A stretch of DNA of 55,534 nucleotides from an uncultured Clostridia bacterium (GTDB taxonomy: Bacteria; Bacillota_I; Bacilli_A; RF39; UBA660). The DNA is taken from positions 1-55,534 of the forward strand of contig CAOJDX010000006.1 of NCBI GenBank assembly GCA_948433435.1, read 5' to 3'. Positions 42,884-51,179 of the stretch are shown one piece after another; position 1 is the first letter of the stretch; every line of letters begins with the position of its first letter. The notes below the pieces were generated by a model, which saw only the letters and a program-made list of their open reading frames with translations, ran no database searches and was not told where the DNA came from. The position numbers were made by a program, and so were the translations under genes.

Positions 42884-43339
42884 ATGTATGAATATTATAA
42901 AGTAAAAGATAATGATACAATAGAAGATATTGCTACTGTTTATCAGACAACAGCCAAAAATATTATTGAATTAAATGATTTAAAACCAGTATATAATGTA
43001 GTACCAGGGGAAAGCTTAAGAGTTCCATCAAAGACCTATAGTTTATTTGAATACTATATTGTGCGAAAAGGAGATACAATTTATTCTATTTCGGAAAAGT
43101 ATAATTTATCTCCTAAGGAGTTGTTAATCCTAAATAATTTAGCTCCAAATGATTATATTTATCCTAATCAGAAATTACTTGTCCCTAAAAAAGAAGTTGC
43201 TGTTTATTTGACTAAGATGGGAGATAGTATGGATAGTTTGGGTAAGAAATATAATATATCTAAAGATGAGTTGTTACAATATAATGAAAAGTTGTATTTA
43301 TTGCCTGATCAGTTGATTGTTTATAAATTGAATCATTAA
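42884..43339 (+). CDS. triple LysM protein without signal peptide
   Basis: A 151-residue protein made of three LysM modules (about 2-48, 56-101, 105-150), each with a YxVKxxDT-like start and a final strand ending in VP. LysM modules bind N-acetylglucosamine in peptidoglycan. No signal peptide or membrane helix is present, so it stays inside, is exported by another route, or is released at lysis. The first two repeats keep the consensus best. Expression is probably controlled by the hairpin just upstream. Confidence 0.88.
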   Translation: MYEYYKVKDNDTIEDIATVYQTTAKNIIELNDLKPVYNVVPGESLRVPSKTYSLFEYYIVRKGDTIYSISEKYNLSPKELLILNNLAPNDYIYPNQKLLVPKKEVAVYLTKMGDSMDSLGKKYNISKDELLQYNEKLYLLPDQLIVYKLNH

Positions 43340-43400
43340 AGTGTTTTAGAAAATTAGGAAGTATGATATCATTTATACAATGAGTGGTAAGGAGTTTTAT

Positions 43401-43934
43401 ATGATATGTCCTAATTGTGGTAGTGAAAATGAAATGGGAAGTTTAAAGTGTCAACTTTGTGATTTCAATTTAAAAAAGAAAAATTTTCATAGATTTTTAT
43501 TAGATATATTTGTATATTTATTTTATGGTGGTTTTACATCTTTAGTTGGTTTAGTGCTTATTAGTACTTGTATGCCTATATTTTTATCGAGGCCAATATC
43601 ATTTGCTAATGTCTTTGTATTGCCATTTATGGCATGTGGTGTTGCTATAATTATTCAAGGTTTATCTATTATATTAAGGGGATTTTTTGAACAAAATAAT
43701 ACTTCTTTGAAAGTTGACGATGTTTCCAAAAATGAAAAAAGATATTTTATAGTTACGAAAATGACTAAATTGAGTTCTTTAATGTATATGATTAGTTTTT
43801 TTTCTTTATGGTTTGGATTTTTAATTGTATTTGATTATCAGATAATTAAAGAGTGTTTATTCTTTTTATTATTGTTTACTATTCCTTTTTGGATAGCAGG
43901 TATTTATTTTTTAATTTCTAATTTCAAGAAGTAA
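43401..43934 (+). CDS. single zinc-ribbon membrane protein
   Basis: The start is ATG 43401, behind AAGGAG (43389-43394). The 177-residue protein has a zinc ribbon (CPNCGSENEMGSLKCQLC, residues 3-20), then four membrane helices (about 34-58, 66-92, 119-142 and 148-172). This class with an N-terminal zinc ribbon and a membrane part is common in Firmicutes and usually of unknown role. It resembles the proteins at 551 and 988 only in general plan. Confidence 0.7.
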   Translation: MICPNCGSENEMGSLKCQLCDFNLKKKNFHRFLLDIFVYLFYGGFTSLVGLVLISTCMPIFLSRPISFANVFVLPFMACGVAIIIQGLSIILRGFFEQNNTSLKVDDVSKNEKRYFIVTKMTKLSSLMYMISFFSLWFGFLIVFDYQIIKECLFFLLLFTIPFWIAGIYFLISNFKK

Positions 43935-43939
43935 AATAA

Positions 43940-43968
43940 TTGACAACTTATAAAAAAAGTATTACAAT
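43940..43968 (+). promoter_or_regulatory. promoter of tRNA-Cys
   Basis: TTGACA (43940-43945), 17 bp, TACAAT (43963-43968), 17 bp before the tRNA. Confidence 0.85.
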
Positions 43969-43985
43969 TATTATGTTAGTTAACT

Positions 43986-44059
43986 GGGTCCATAGCCAAG
44001 TGGTAAGGCGTGGGACTGCAACTCCCTGATCGTTGGTTCAAATCCGACTGGGCCCTCCA
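43986..44059 (+). tRNA. tRNA-Cys (GCA)
   Basis: Folding by eye gives acceptor GGGTCCA/TGGGCCC (one G-T pair), a D arm with GTGG, anticodon loop CTGCAAC with anticodon GCA, a T arm GTTGG-TTCAAAT-CCGAC, discriminator T and encoded CCA, 74 nt in all. The U73 discriminator fits tRNA-Cys. The outer pair of the anticodon stem is a T-T mismatch. Confidence 0.95.
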
Positions 44060-44104
44060 TTGAGAAATAGTCAAGTATTTAAAAGCTTTGACTTAACTAT
44101 ATAA

Positions 44105-44139
44105 GTATCAATTTCTACTTTAGAAGTTGGTATTTTTTT
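44105..44139 (+). terminator. terminator after tRNA-Cys
   Basis: GTATCAATTTCT (44105-44116) pairs with AGAAGTTGGTAT (44122-44133) over 12 bp with three wobbles, followed by six T. Confidence 0.75.
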
Positions 44140-44457
44140 ATTGTTTAAGTTAAGGAAGGATGAATTTAAATTATGAAATATTTAGAAGTGCATCTATTTA
44201 TACAATCAACGATTTAGTATAGATAGGATCAGATAATAAACATGAAAAAAGCTTAAGATAAAATTAAGAAAAAATAATATAGAGTTAGTACCCTTAACAG
44301 AGAAATATGTTAAGGGTTTTAAATGTTTATTAAAGATTAGAAAAAGATAAATTTAGAGTCTATATAGACACGATTTTAGGGGTTATAAATTTTACAAAAC
44401 AGCTTCGATATCTGAAATTAAATAATATTAAAATGGCTATCTTAAAATTTAAAATTT
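44140..44457. other. gene-free stretch after tRNA-Cys
   Basis: About 320 bp with no credible gene on either strand. It holds only the orphan terminator at 44290-44320 and otherwise has no recognisable structure. It probably represents decayed DNA inserted at the tRNA. Confidence 0.6.
44290..44320 (+). terminator. orphan intrinsic terminator
   Basis: ACCCTTAACA (44290-44299) pairs perfectly with TGTTAAGGGT (44308-44317), followed by T. No gene remains upstream that it could serve, so it marks a lost transcription unit. Confidence 0.7.
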
Positions 44458-44466
44458 TGATATAAT
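44458..44466 (+). promoter_or_regulatory. extended -10 promoter of the HAD gene
   Basis: TGATATAAT (44458-44466) is an extended -10 (TGnTATAAT); the -35 is weak. It lies 40 bp before ATG 44507. Confidence 0.45.
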
Positions 44467-44506
44467 TTTTATGTAGATAAAACTTAAAAATAAATGAGGT
44501 TAAAAT

Positions 44507-45223
44507 ATGAATGTTAAAAAGATGATTGTAAGTGACTATGATAAAACGTTTTATTTAAATGATAAAGATATAGAAAAGAACAAAGTTGCCATTGATGAAT
44601 TTAGAAAGGAAGGTAATATATTTGTTATTGCTACTGGAAGAAGTTATTTTGATTTACAAAATAAAGTCAATCTTTATCATTTTGAATATGATTATGCACT
44701 AATTAATCATGGAGCAACAATTATAGATAAAAATAGTAATATTATATATAATTTTTCTTTGAAAAATCAAATTATAAATAATCTTAAAAGAGATTTGGAA
44801 TTAGATAAAACTGATAAATTCTTTTGTTGTAGTGAATTAGAAAGTAGAGTTGATTTCGATTATATGGATTTAACAAAAATTGCACTAATATATAATGATG
44901 AGATAGATGTTTTAAGTCTAAGCAACAATATAAATAAAAAATATAAGGAAATAAATTCATACCCAGTTACTCAAAATATGTTAGAAATAATTTCTAAAGA
45001 AACAGATAAATCAAAATCAATAAAACTATTAGCCGAGCATGTTGAATTATCCAGTTTATCCAATATATATACTATTGGGGATGGTTATAGTGATATAAGT
45101 ATGATTAAAAATTATAATGGATATGCTATGCAAAATTCTGTTAGTGAATTAAAAAAAATAGCAAAAAAGGAATACAAAAGTGTTTCTGAAATGATTCAAG
45201 AAATTTTAAATAATAAAATTTAA
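44507..45223 (+). CDS. HAD superfamily phosphatase, Cof/YbjI-like
   Basis: A 238-residue class IIB HAD hydrolase. Motif I is SDYDKTFYLND (nucleophile Asp and DxD-like), motif II IATGRS, then a cap region, and motif III-IV near KSIKL and IGDGYSDISMI. Members hydrolyse sugar phosphates, flavin or cofactor phosphates; substrate is not predictable. It sits in a decayed, more AT-rich segment after the tRNA and may be the only intact gene there. Confidence 0.88.
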   Translation: MNVKKMIVSDYDKTFYLNDKDIEKNKVAIDEFRKEGNIFVIATGRSYFDLQNKVNLYHFEYDYALINHGATIIDKNSNIIYNFSLKNQIINNLKRDLELDKTDKFFCCSELESRVDFDYMDLTKIALIYNDEIDVLSLSNNINKKYKEINSYPVTQNMLEIISKETDKSKSIKLLAEHVELSSLSNIYTIGDGYSDISMIKNYNGYAMQNSVSELKKIAKKEYKSVSEMIQEILNNKI

Positions 45224-45244
45224 ATACAAATTTGAGGTGTTTTT

Positions 45245-45637
45245 ATGTCAAAAAAAAGAGAATATTATATTAAACATAATTTTTATAATTTGAAAAATGA
45301 TGAATAGTTAACTATATTATCAAATTTTAAAACTCATCAATGGGAAATAGAATGTGCTTGCGGACCAAATGCAGTATTAATGATTTTAAATTATTTTAAT
45401 GATTATTCTATGACGGAAAAAGAAATATTTGATAGTGTTGATTGTAAAATTCCAGGTGGTACAAAAATTAAAAATATTGGTGACTTTTTTAGAAATAAAG
45501 GCTATGAAATTGAAATAAGTATTGAGCATGCACAAAATGTTAATGGTAAATGTTTTGGAACAATGGAAGAATTTAGAGATTTTGTTATTGATAATTTAAA
45601 AAAGGCTATTCAATTTTAGTTGAAAGTGTTAATTATG
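45245..45637 (+). pseudogene. broken C39-like papain-fold peptidase fragment
   Basis: From ATG 45245 (behind GAGGTG) the frame meets TAG at 45305, then continues in the same frame with the active-site block ECACGPNAVLMILNYF and GGTKIKNIGDFFRNKGYEIE. At 45598-45603 a six-A run causes a frameshift: with one more A the frame would read LKKGYSILVESVNY, a normal C39 continuation. The C-terminal half, with the catalytic His, is gone. At about 45637 the frame runs straight into a glycosyltransferase fragment. Confidence 0.7.
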
Positions 45638-46489
45638 ATTTTCGATTAAATAATACTATTTTTTTTGAGAAGTTAAGAATAATAAATCGAAAACCTGGAA
45701 TTTTTAAATATTTTCCTAAACTAATTAGACATTTCTTTTGTAGTAATAAAATGTTAAAGCAACTTTTAAAATTTTTTATTAATAATAATTTTGATTTTGT
45801 GATAGGTGTTGCTGGAGATAGAAGTTTTATACTTGCTTTATTAAAATCGGTTATTAAAGGAAAAATTATTTTTTGGAATCATCAAAGTGTGGATGCTCAT
45901 TTTAAGGGAGTGGGAACAAGATATTATAATGAAAAATTATTTATAGATCCTTTAATCAAAAAATTTGATGAAATAATAGTATTGACTAATTATGATAAGG
46001 AAAAATTGGAGGATTATTATCATAGTGTTTTTTTTCAGAAAAAAATAAAGATTGGACATTAGACATTTATGGAGAAGGCGAAGAGTATCATTCTCTTTTA
46101 AGAACAATTAAGAATTATCACTTAGAGCGATGTGTTAAAATTTATTCTCAAACAGAAAGTATGGTAGATGTATATTTGAATCATGATATTTTTCTGATCC
46201 CTTCCAGATATGAAGGATTTGGCTTAGTAACATTAGAGGCTATGGAATGTGGTCTTCCAGTGATAGGGTTTGATATTCCTGCAAATAAAGAGTTAATTAT
46301 AAATGGAATAACAGGATTTTTAGTTCCATGTTATGATGTAAAAAAATATGCTAAAACTATGGAAATGGTTGTTAATAATCCAAAGTTAATCAAAAAAATA
46401 GTAAAGCAACAAAATCAGTCTATTGAAAAATATTCACTCAAAGAAATTATTTCGCAGTGGCATGAAATGTTTAGTGAAATTGATGGATA
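45638..46489 (+). pseudogene. broken GT4-type glycosyltransferase
   Basis: Two blocks of a family 4 glycosyltransferase remain. The first (about 45638-46020) holds FDFVIGVAGDRSFILALLK, the FWNHQS region and FDEIIVLTNYDKEKLEDYY. The second (46046-46489) holds WTLDIYGEGEEY, then FLIPSRYEGFGLVTLEAMECG, the donor site. They are in different frames, and the segment between them that normally holds IPNP and a GRL-type sequence is missing. The N-terminus is also missing, being replaced by the C39 fragment. This is decay by deletion, not a sequencing slip alone. Confidence 0.75.
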
Positions 46490-46690
46490 AAGTTCAAATT
46501 TTGGTGAGAGTATCTAGTAATGCCTTTAAGCTTTTTAGTGGAAAACTGTTGACTTAGAATATGGTTATTTTTGTAGTAGATACTTTATTATTCCAATGGA
46601 ATTATAAGAATTTTTTGATTCTAATATGATCAAATAATGGAGTGAACTACTAATGGAAAGAGGATCTATTTTTATTAATAATCTATTTGT
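46490..46690. other. gene-free stretch before the response regulator
   Basis: No gene, repeat or hairpin of note. The end contains the -10-like GTGGTAAAAT (46689-46698) that may serve the regulator gene. Confidence 0.5.
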
Positions 46691-46723
46691 GGTAAAATGT
46701 ATTTATTATTTGAGGTGATTCAT

Positions 46724-47386
46724 TTGAAGAAAATTTTAATAGTAGAAGATGATATTAGTATTCATAATGTATTGGAAGAATTGCTAAAACAAAAGAATTA
46801 TCTTTTATATAATGCCTATTCTGGTACAGAAGCATTATTGTTGATAGAAAAAGAACATTTTGATTTAATTTTACTTGATTTGATGTTACCAGCAGTTAGT
46901 GGTGAGGAAATAATTGAGAAAGTAAATAATGTTCCAATTATTGTGCTCTCAGCAAAAGGTTCTAGTGATGATAAGGTTAATTGTTTGTTATCTGGCGCTA
47001 GTGACTATATAACAAAACCTTTTGATTGTAAAGAATTACTTGCTAGAGTAGAAGTTCAATTAAGAAATTATAATAAGACTAATATTATAGATAATTTAAA
47101 ATATAGGGATTTGGAGTTATTAAATGATAAGCATACTTTATTGGTTTGTCAGAAAAAAGTATATTTAACAAAAACAGAATATGCGATATTAAAGCAATTA
47201 CTTTTAAATTCAACACAAGTTATTTCCAAAAATAAATTATTAGATTTAATCAGCATTGATACAGAAGATTGTGATGAGAATTCTTTAAGAGTCCATATAA
47301 GCAACATAAGAAGAAAGATTAGAAATTATACAGAAAAGGAATACATTGAGTCAATATGGGGAGTTGGTTTTAAAATAAGTGATTAA
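46724..47386 (+). CDS. OmpR/PhoB-type response regulator
   Basis: I use TTG 46724, behind GAGGTGAT, in place of an upstream ATG at 46697 that has no ribosome site. The 220-residue protein has the receiver residues D9/D10, phospho-acceptor D52 (LLDLMLP), S76 and K98 (ITKPF), then a winged-helix DNA-binding domain ending in RRKIR...YIESIWGVGFKI. It controls genes with its kinase partner at 49213. Four repeats in the following gap are likely binding sites. Confidence 0.93.
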   Translation: MKKILIVEDDISIHNVLEELLKQKNYLLYNAYSGTEALLLIEKEHFDLILLDLMLPAVSGEEIIEKVNNVPIIVLSAKGSSDDKVNCLLSGASDYITKPFDCKELLARVEVQLRNYNKTNIIDNLKYRDLELLNDKHTLLVCQKKVYLTKTEYAILKQLLLNSTQVISKNKLLDLISIDTEDCDENSLRVHISNIRRKIRNYTEKEYIESIWGVGFKISD

Positions 47387-47388
47387 AT

Positions 47389-47428
47389 CTTAACAGTTTC
47401 TTAATATTTTCTTAACCATTTTCTTAAC
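47389..47428 (+). promoter_or_regulatory. four direct repeats, likely response-regulator operator
   Basis: CTTAAC-type sites start at 47389, 47400 (CTTAAT), 47411 and 47423, spaced 11, 11 and 12 bp, one helical turn apart. A TAGAAT -10 candidate lies at 47439-47444, with no good -35, as in activator-dependent promoters of OmpR-family regulators. Confidence 0.65.
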
Positions 47429-47467
47429 AAATTTTTATTAGAATGAATATTGGAAAGGAGAGAGATT

Positions 47468-48382
47468 ATGGAAATAATTTTAGAAACAAATAATCTTGAA
47501 AAAAAGTACAAGAATTTTAGAGTTTTGAATCATACTAATATTCATATTGAAAAGGGAGCAATATATGGGCTTATTGGTAAAAATGGAGCAGGAAAAACAA
47601 CCTTAATTAGAATTATTTGTGGCTTACAAGAACCTACAAGTGGGAATTATACTATTTATGGAGTTGATTATAGTAGTAACAACATTATAAGTGTTAGAAA
47701 GAGAATGGGAGCAATTATTGAGGTTCCATCTATTTATGGAGAGATGACTGCTAAAGATAATTTGATTGAGCAGTATAAATTAGTTGGAATGCCAACTCTT
47801 GAGGGAATAGATGAGTTATTAAAATTAGTAGGTCTTTCAAATACTGGAAGAAAAAAAGCAAAAAACTTTTCTTTAGGAATGAAGCAGAGACTTGGAATTG
47901 CTATTGCTTTAGCAAGTAATCCTGATTTTTTAATTTTAGATGAACCTATTAATGGACTTGACCCACAAGGAATTATCGAAATAAGAGAATTGATATTAAA
48001 ATTAAATAAAGAGAAAAGAATTACAATTTTAATTTCTAGTCACTATTTGGATGAATTGGCCAAAATAGCAACACATTATGGTTTTTTAGATAATGGATCT
48101 ATTATCAAAGAAATAAGTAGTGAAGAACTGAAGAAAAAAATGGAACATAAGTTTATCTTAAAAGTAGATAATCAAAAAGTTTTTGTTAAATATTTTGAAC
48201 AAAATAAAATTTCTTATGAAATAATGGATAATCAAACTATAAACGTTTATGGGAAATATAATTTATCTAAATTTGTGAGGGATTTATCTAAAGAAAATTT
48301 GATAATTGATGAAATTCATGAACAAGAAGAATCATTAGAAAACTATTATATTAATTTAATTGGAGGTGGTCATGTTGATTAA
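47468..48382 (+). CDS. ABC transporter ATP-binding protein (BcrA/lantibiotic-immunity type)
   Basis: ATG 47468 follows AAGGAGAG; a longer TTG start at 47450 would include that site. The 304-residue ATPase has Walker A GKNGAGKT, signature SLGMKQRL, Walker B FLILDEP and an H-loop in ISSHYLDEL. The C-terminal extension is typical of BcrA/BcrB or LanF-like exporters that remove bacitracin or lantibiotics. It overlaps the permease gene by 11 bases. Confidence 0.9.
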   Translation: MEIILETNNLEKKYKNFRVLNHTNIHIEKGAIYGLIGKNGAGKTTLIRIICGLQEPTSGNYTIYGVDYSSNNIISVRKRMGAIIEVPSIYGEMTAKDNLIEQYKLVGMPTLEGIDELLKLVGLSNTGRKKAKNFSLGMKQRLGIAIALASNPDFLILDEPINGLDPQGIIEIRELILKLNKEKRITILISSHYLDELAKIATHYGFLDNGSIIKEISSEELKKKMEHKFILKVDNQKVFVKYFEQNKISYEIMDNQTINVYGKYNLSKFVRDLSKENLIIDEIHEQEESLENYYINLIGGGHVD

Positions 48383-49199
48383 ATTATTAAATGCAAGTTT
48401 TACAAGACTTTACAAAAATAGGTTGTTTTGGTTATTCACAATATTTAGTATGGGGTTGGCATTATTAGTAATTTATGTTCAATACAATAATATGAAAAGA
48501 TATGGAGATATTATAAATATTGAACAAATTGCGCTTAATTATTCAACAATGATTGGAATAGCGATTGCTATATTTACGAGTTTATTTTTAGGAGTAGAGT
48601 ATTCTGATGGAGTGATTCGAAATAAAATCAGTATTGGTCATAAGAGGGAAAATATTTATCTATCTAATTTAATTATTGTAATCATTACAAGTTTATTTTC
48701 TTATTTTTTGTATTTGATGGTAGTTTTTAGTGTTGGAATATCAGTATTTGGTATGGATACTATTTCTTTTATGGAATTGTTAGGTAAAATTATACTCGTA
48801 TTTGTTGTGATTATGGCCTATTCAAGTATATTTACGTTTATAGCTATGGTGATTTCTAGTAAAACAATTACAGCAATAACATCAATTATGCTTGCATTTG
48901 GAATGATAATGGCAGCACTTACTTGTTTTAATATTTTGGCAGCACCAAAAACTATTCAAGAAGCTACAATGGTAAATGGGGAAACAAAAATACAAACTGT
49001 ACTCAATCCTAAATATCCTAGTGAAGAAAAAAAGAAAAGGTGTCAAATTTTACTTGATATCAATCCAGCAGGAGCAATGTTTCAATTAGCAGGAAGATCT
49101 GCGGAAACTTCAAAAGTATTACCACTATATTCATTCGGTATTATAGTATTGTTTACTGGGGCAGGCTTGTTGTTATTTAAAAGAAAAGAATTAAAATAG
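48372..49199 (+). CDS. ABC-2-type permease
   Basis: ATG 48372 lies 3 bp after GGAGGTG (48362-48368). The 275-residue protein has six predicted helices (about 17-37, 56-78, 99-122, 137-160, 163-186, 251-271) and a large external loop between helices 5 and 6 (about 190-250). It partners the ATPase upstream. The loop between helices 1 and 2 is short, as in LanE/LanG and BcrB-type permeases. Ligand unknown, probably an antimicrobial peptide. Confidence 0.85.
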   Translation: MLIKLLNASFTRLYKNRLFWLFTIFSMGLALLVIYVQYNNMKRYGDIINIEQIALNYSTMIGIAIAIFTSLFLGVEYSDGVIRNKISIGHKRENIYLSNLIIVIITSLFSYFLYLMVVFSVGISVFGMDTISFMELLGKIILVFVVIMAYSSIFTFIAMVISSKTITAITSIMLAFGMIMAALTCFNILAAPKTIQEATMVNGETKIQTVLNPKYPSEEKKKRCQILLDINPAGAMFQLAGRSAETSKVLPLYSFGIIVLFTGAGLLLFKRKELK

Positions 49200-49212
49200 A
49201 AAGGTGATCATT

Positions 49213-50106
49213 ATGGGTATCTGGTTTTATTTGTTTTTCATTGTATTGTGTATTTTAATATTTTTAATTATTAAAATTTTGGTGATGAAAAATGAAATTA
49301 ATCATATCGGGGAATCTTTATCAAGTATTTTAAAATCAGATACAAATAATTTAATTACTATTGGTACAAACGATAATGAGTTGAAGAAATTAGCTAATAG
49401 TTTAAATAAAAGCTTAAAAGAATTACGAATATTAGAATTGGAATATAAAAATGGAAGTAGAGAATTTAAATCATCAATAACAAATATATCACACGATTTA
49501 AGAACGCCACTTACTGCTATAAGAGGTTATCTTGACTTAATGGATAAGAGTAATCTCACAAAAAAACAAATAAATTATCTGGAAATTATTGATCATAAAG
49601 TAAAGGACTTATCAGATCTGACAGAGCAATTTTTTGATTTTTCAAAGAGTATAGATATACAAGATGAAATAAAAAAGGAAAATATTTGTTTAAATAATGT
49701 ATTAGAAGATTCTATAGTTAGTTTTTATAGTTTATTTAAAGAGTACAATATTATGCCAAATATAGATATATGTAAAAATAAAGTTGTTAGGCTACTAAAT
49801 GAGAATATGCTTAAAAGAATTTTTGAAAATATTATATCTAATGCTATTAAGTATAGTAAAAAAGATTTTAATGTGAAAATGTATGATAATGGAATAATAG
49901 AATTTTCAAATAGGACTGATCAATTAGATCATGTTAGTTTAGAGAAAATTTTTGATCGATATTATACTGTAGAAAGTGCGAAGAGATCAGTTGGGATAGG
50001 GCTAAATATTGCCAAACAGTTAGTAGAATTAAGTGGAGGTAGTATAGAGGCAAAATATAAAAAAGGTTTTTTTATAGTAAAATTAAATTTTGATAAGAAA
50101 GGATGA
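49213..50106 (+). CDS. sensor histidine kinase with a single membrane helix
   Basis: ATG 49213 follows AAGGTGAT. The 297-residue kinase has only one N-terminal helix (about residues 4-24) and no external sensor domain. The phospho-accepting H94 is in ISHDLRTP, with an N box (ISNAIKYS) and G box (VGIGLNIAKQL). Small kinases of this type next to LanFEG- or BcrAB-like transporters usually sense through the membrane or with the transporter. Order RR-ABC-permease-kinase suggests inducible peptide resistance. Confidence 0.88.
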   Translation: MGIWFYLFFIVLCILIFLIIKILVMKNEINHIGESLSSILKSDTNNLITIGTNDNELKKLANSLNKSLKELRILELEYKNGSREFKSSITNISHDLRTPLTAIRGYLDLMDKSNLTKKQINYLEIIDHKVKDLSDLTEQFFDFSKSIDIQDEIKKENICLNNVLEDSIVSFYSLFKEYNIMPNIDICKNKVVRLLNENMLKRIFENIISNAIKYSKKDFNVKMYDNGIIEFSNRTDQLDHVSLEKIFDRYYTVESAKRSVGIGLNIAKQLVELSGGSIEAKYKKGFFIVKLNFDKKG

Positions 50107-50110
50107 TCTT

Positions 50111-50137
50111 AGAAAGAATAAAGCTTTTCTTTTTTTG
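50111..50137 (+). terminator. weak intrinsic terminator
   Basis: AGAAA (50111-50115) pairs with TTTCT (50126-50130), followed by seven T. The stem is short. Confidence 0.5.
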
Positions 50138-50247
50138 TTTAGATCAAATGTAATTTAGATATTTTTTTCAAAAATTATTTTACTTAAATTGTATAATATT
50201 GTAAATATAAGATCTATTTGTTATACTAATTACAGAGGGAATAGGTT

Positions 50248-51159
50248 ATGAATCAAATTGAAAAAAAATTAAAATTTGCATTATATGGGTATCAATATAT
50301 AGATTATTCTATTGCTGAAAATTTAAACTTTCAGCGATGTTTGCAGTTACTTTCTAATCATAGAAGATATAAAACAGAACCAATTGCTCAAAGTGAAGTT
50401 ATTAGAATATCAGAAAAAATTTTTTACGATTATTTTCCGAATTTAAATAGAGAGGTCTTACATTTGCCTGTTGAAGAGATAAATGCAATATGTAAAACTT
50501 TACCAGAACTTGATCAATTTATTGCTCTTCTTAATCAAGAGGCTCGTTATATGGATATTTATCAACTTCCAATAGTATATTCAGAAGGTCTTTCGATGGA
50601 TGGGAAAATTAATAAGTTGTTGATCGATACTCCTCACATAGAAATATTAAACCAAGCAAGAGTAATCTTTTCTAGTATTGAATTAGGGACAAAAATTGAT
50701 TATTTATCTGTGATTACTCATGTGCATGAAGTAATACATGGTTTATTAGAAAGAAATAAGGGTTCTGTTAAAAATTATTTAAATACTGAATTATTGAGTA
50801 ATTTTATGGAAAAAGCGGCTGCTTTGAGTATGGGAGAAGATTGGTTAAAATTAGCTATTAGTAATAGACTATTTGATTTAGAAGAGAAGAAAAATAAAAT
50901 TGAATTTGGATCTTTAACTCTTGATGAAATAGAAAGTTATCAATATCTTTATTCTGGTTTTTTAGCAGAGTTTTTATTTGATATTTATCAAAAAGGAAGC
51001 TTATTTTTGCAAAAACAAATCATAAGAGAAATTTCTAAAATATTGAAGGGCGACTTAATATTGGAAGATTTCTTGGAGTCTAAAGAAATTAGTTATTATA
51101 ATGATGACATTGTGAAATGTTTGAAGAAAACAATAGAGGAGAAGACAATAAAACTTTAA
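50248..51159 (+). CDS. unknown protein with an HExxH motif, possible zinc metallopeptidase
   Basis: A 303-residue soluble protein that I cannot assign. It has HEVIH at residues 160-164 in THVHEVIHGLLE, and acidic candidates for a third ligand at E181 and E188 (NTELLSNFMEKAAAL). The first 100 residues are helical and include repeated LNREV/LPVEEIN-type turns. No signal peptide is present, so it would act in the cytoplasm. It overlaps no earlier gene and is followed by a HAD gene 20 bp on. A gluzincin- or ImmA-like peptidase is possible. Confidence 0.5.
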   Translation: MNQIEKKLKFALYGYQYIDYSIAENLNFQRCLQLLSNHRRYKTEPIAQSEVIRISEKIFYDYFPNLNREVLHLPVEEINAICKTLPELDQFIALLNQEARYMDIYQLPIVYSEGLSMDGKINKLLIDTPHIEILNQARVIFSSIELGTKIDYLSVITHVHEVIHGLLERNKGSVKNYLNTELLSNFMEKAAALSMGEDWLKLAISNRLFDLEEKKNKIEFGSLTLDEIESYQYLYSGFLAEFLFDIYQKGSLFLQKQIIREISKILKGDLILEDFLESKEISYYNDDIVKCLKKTIEEKTIKL

Positions 51160-51179
51160 ATATAGTAGGAGGTGTGGTG

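Noticed and set aside
47450..47467. Longer start (TTG 47450) for the ABC ATPase
   Set aside because: The codons would include the ribosome site AAGGAG that serves ATG 47468.
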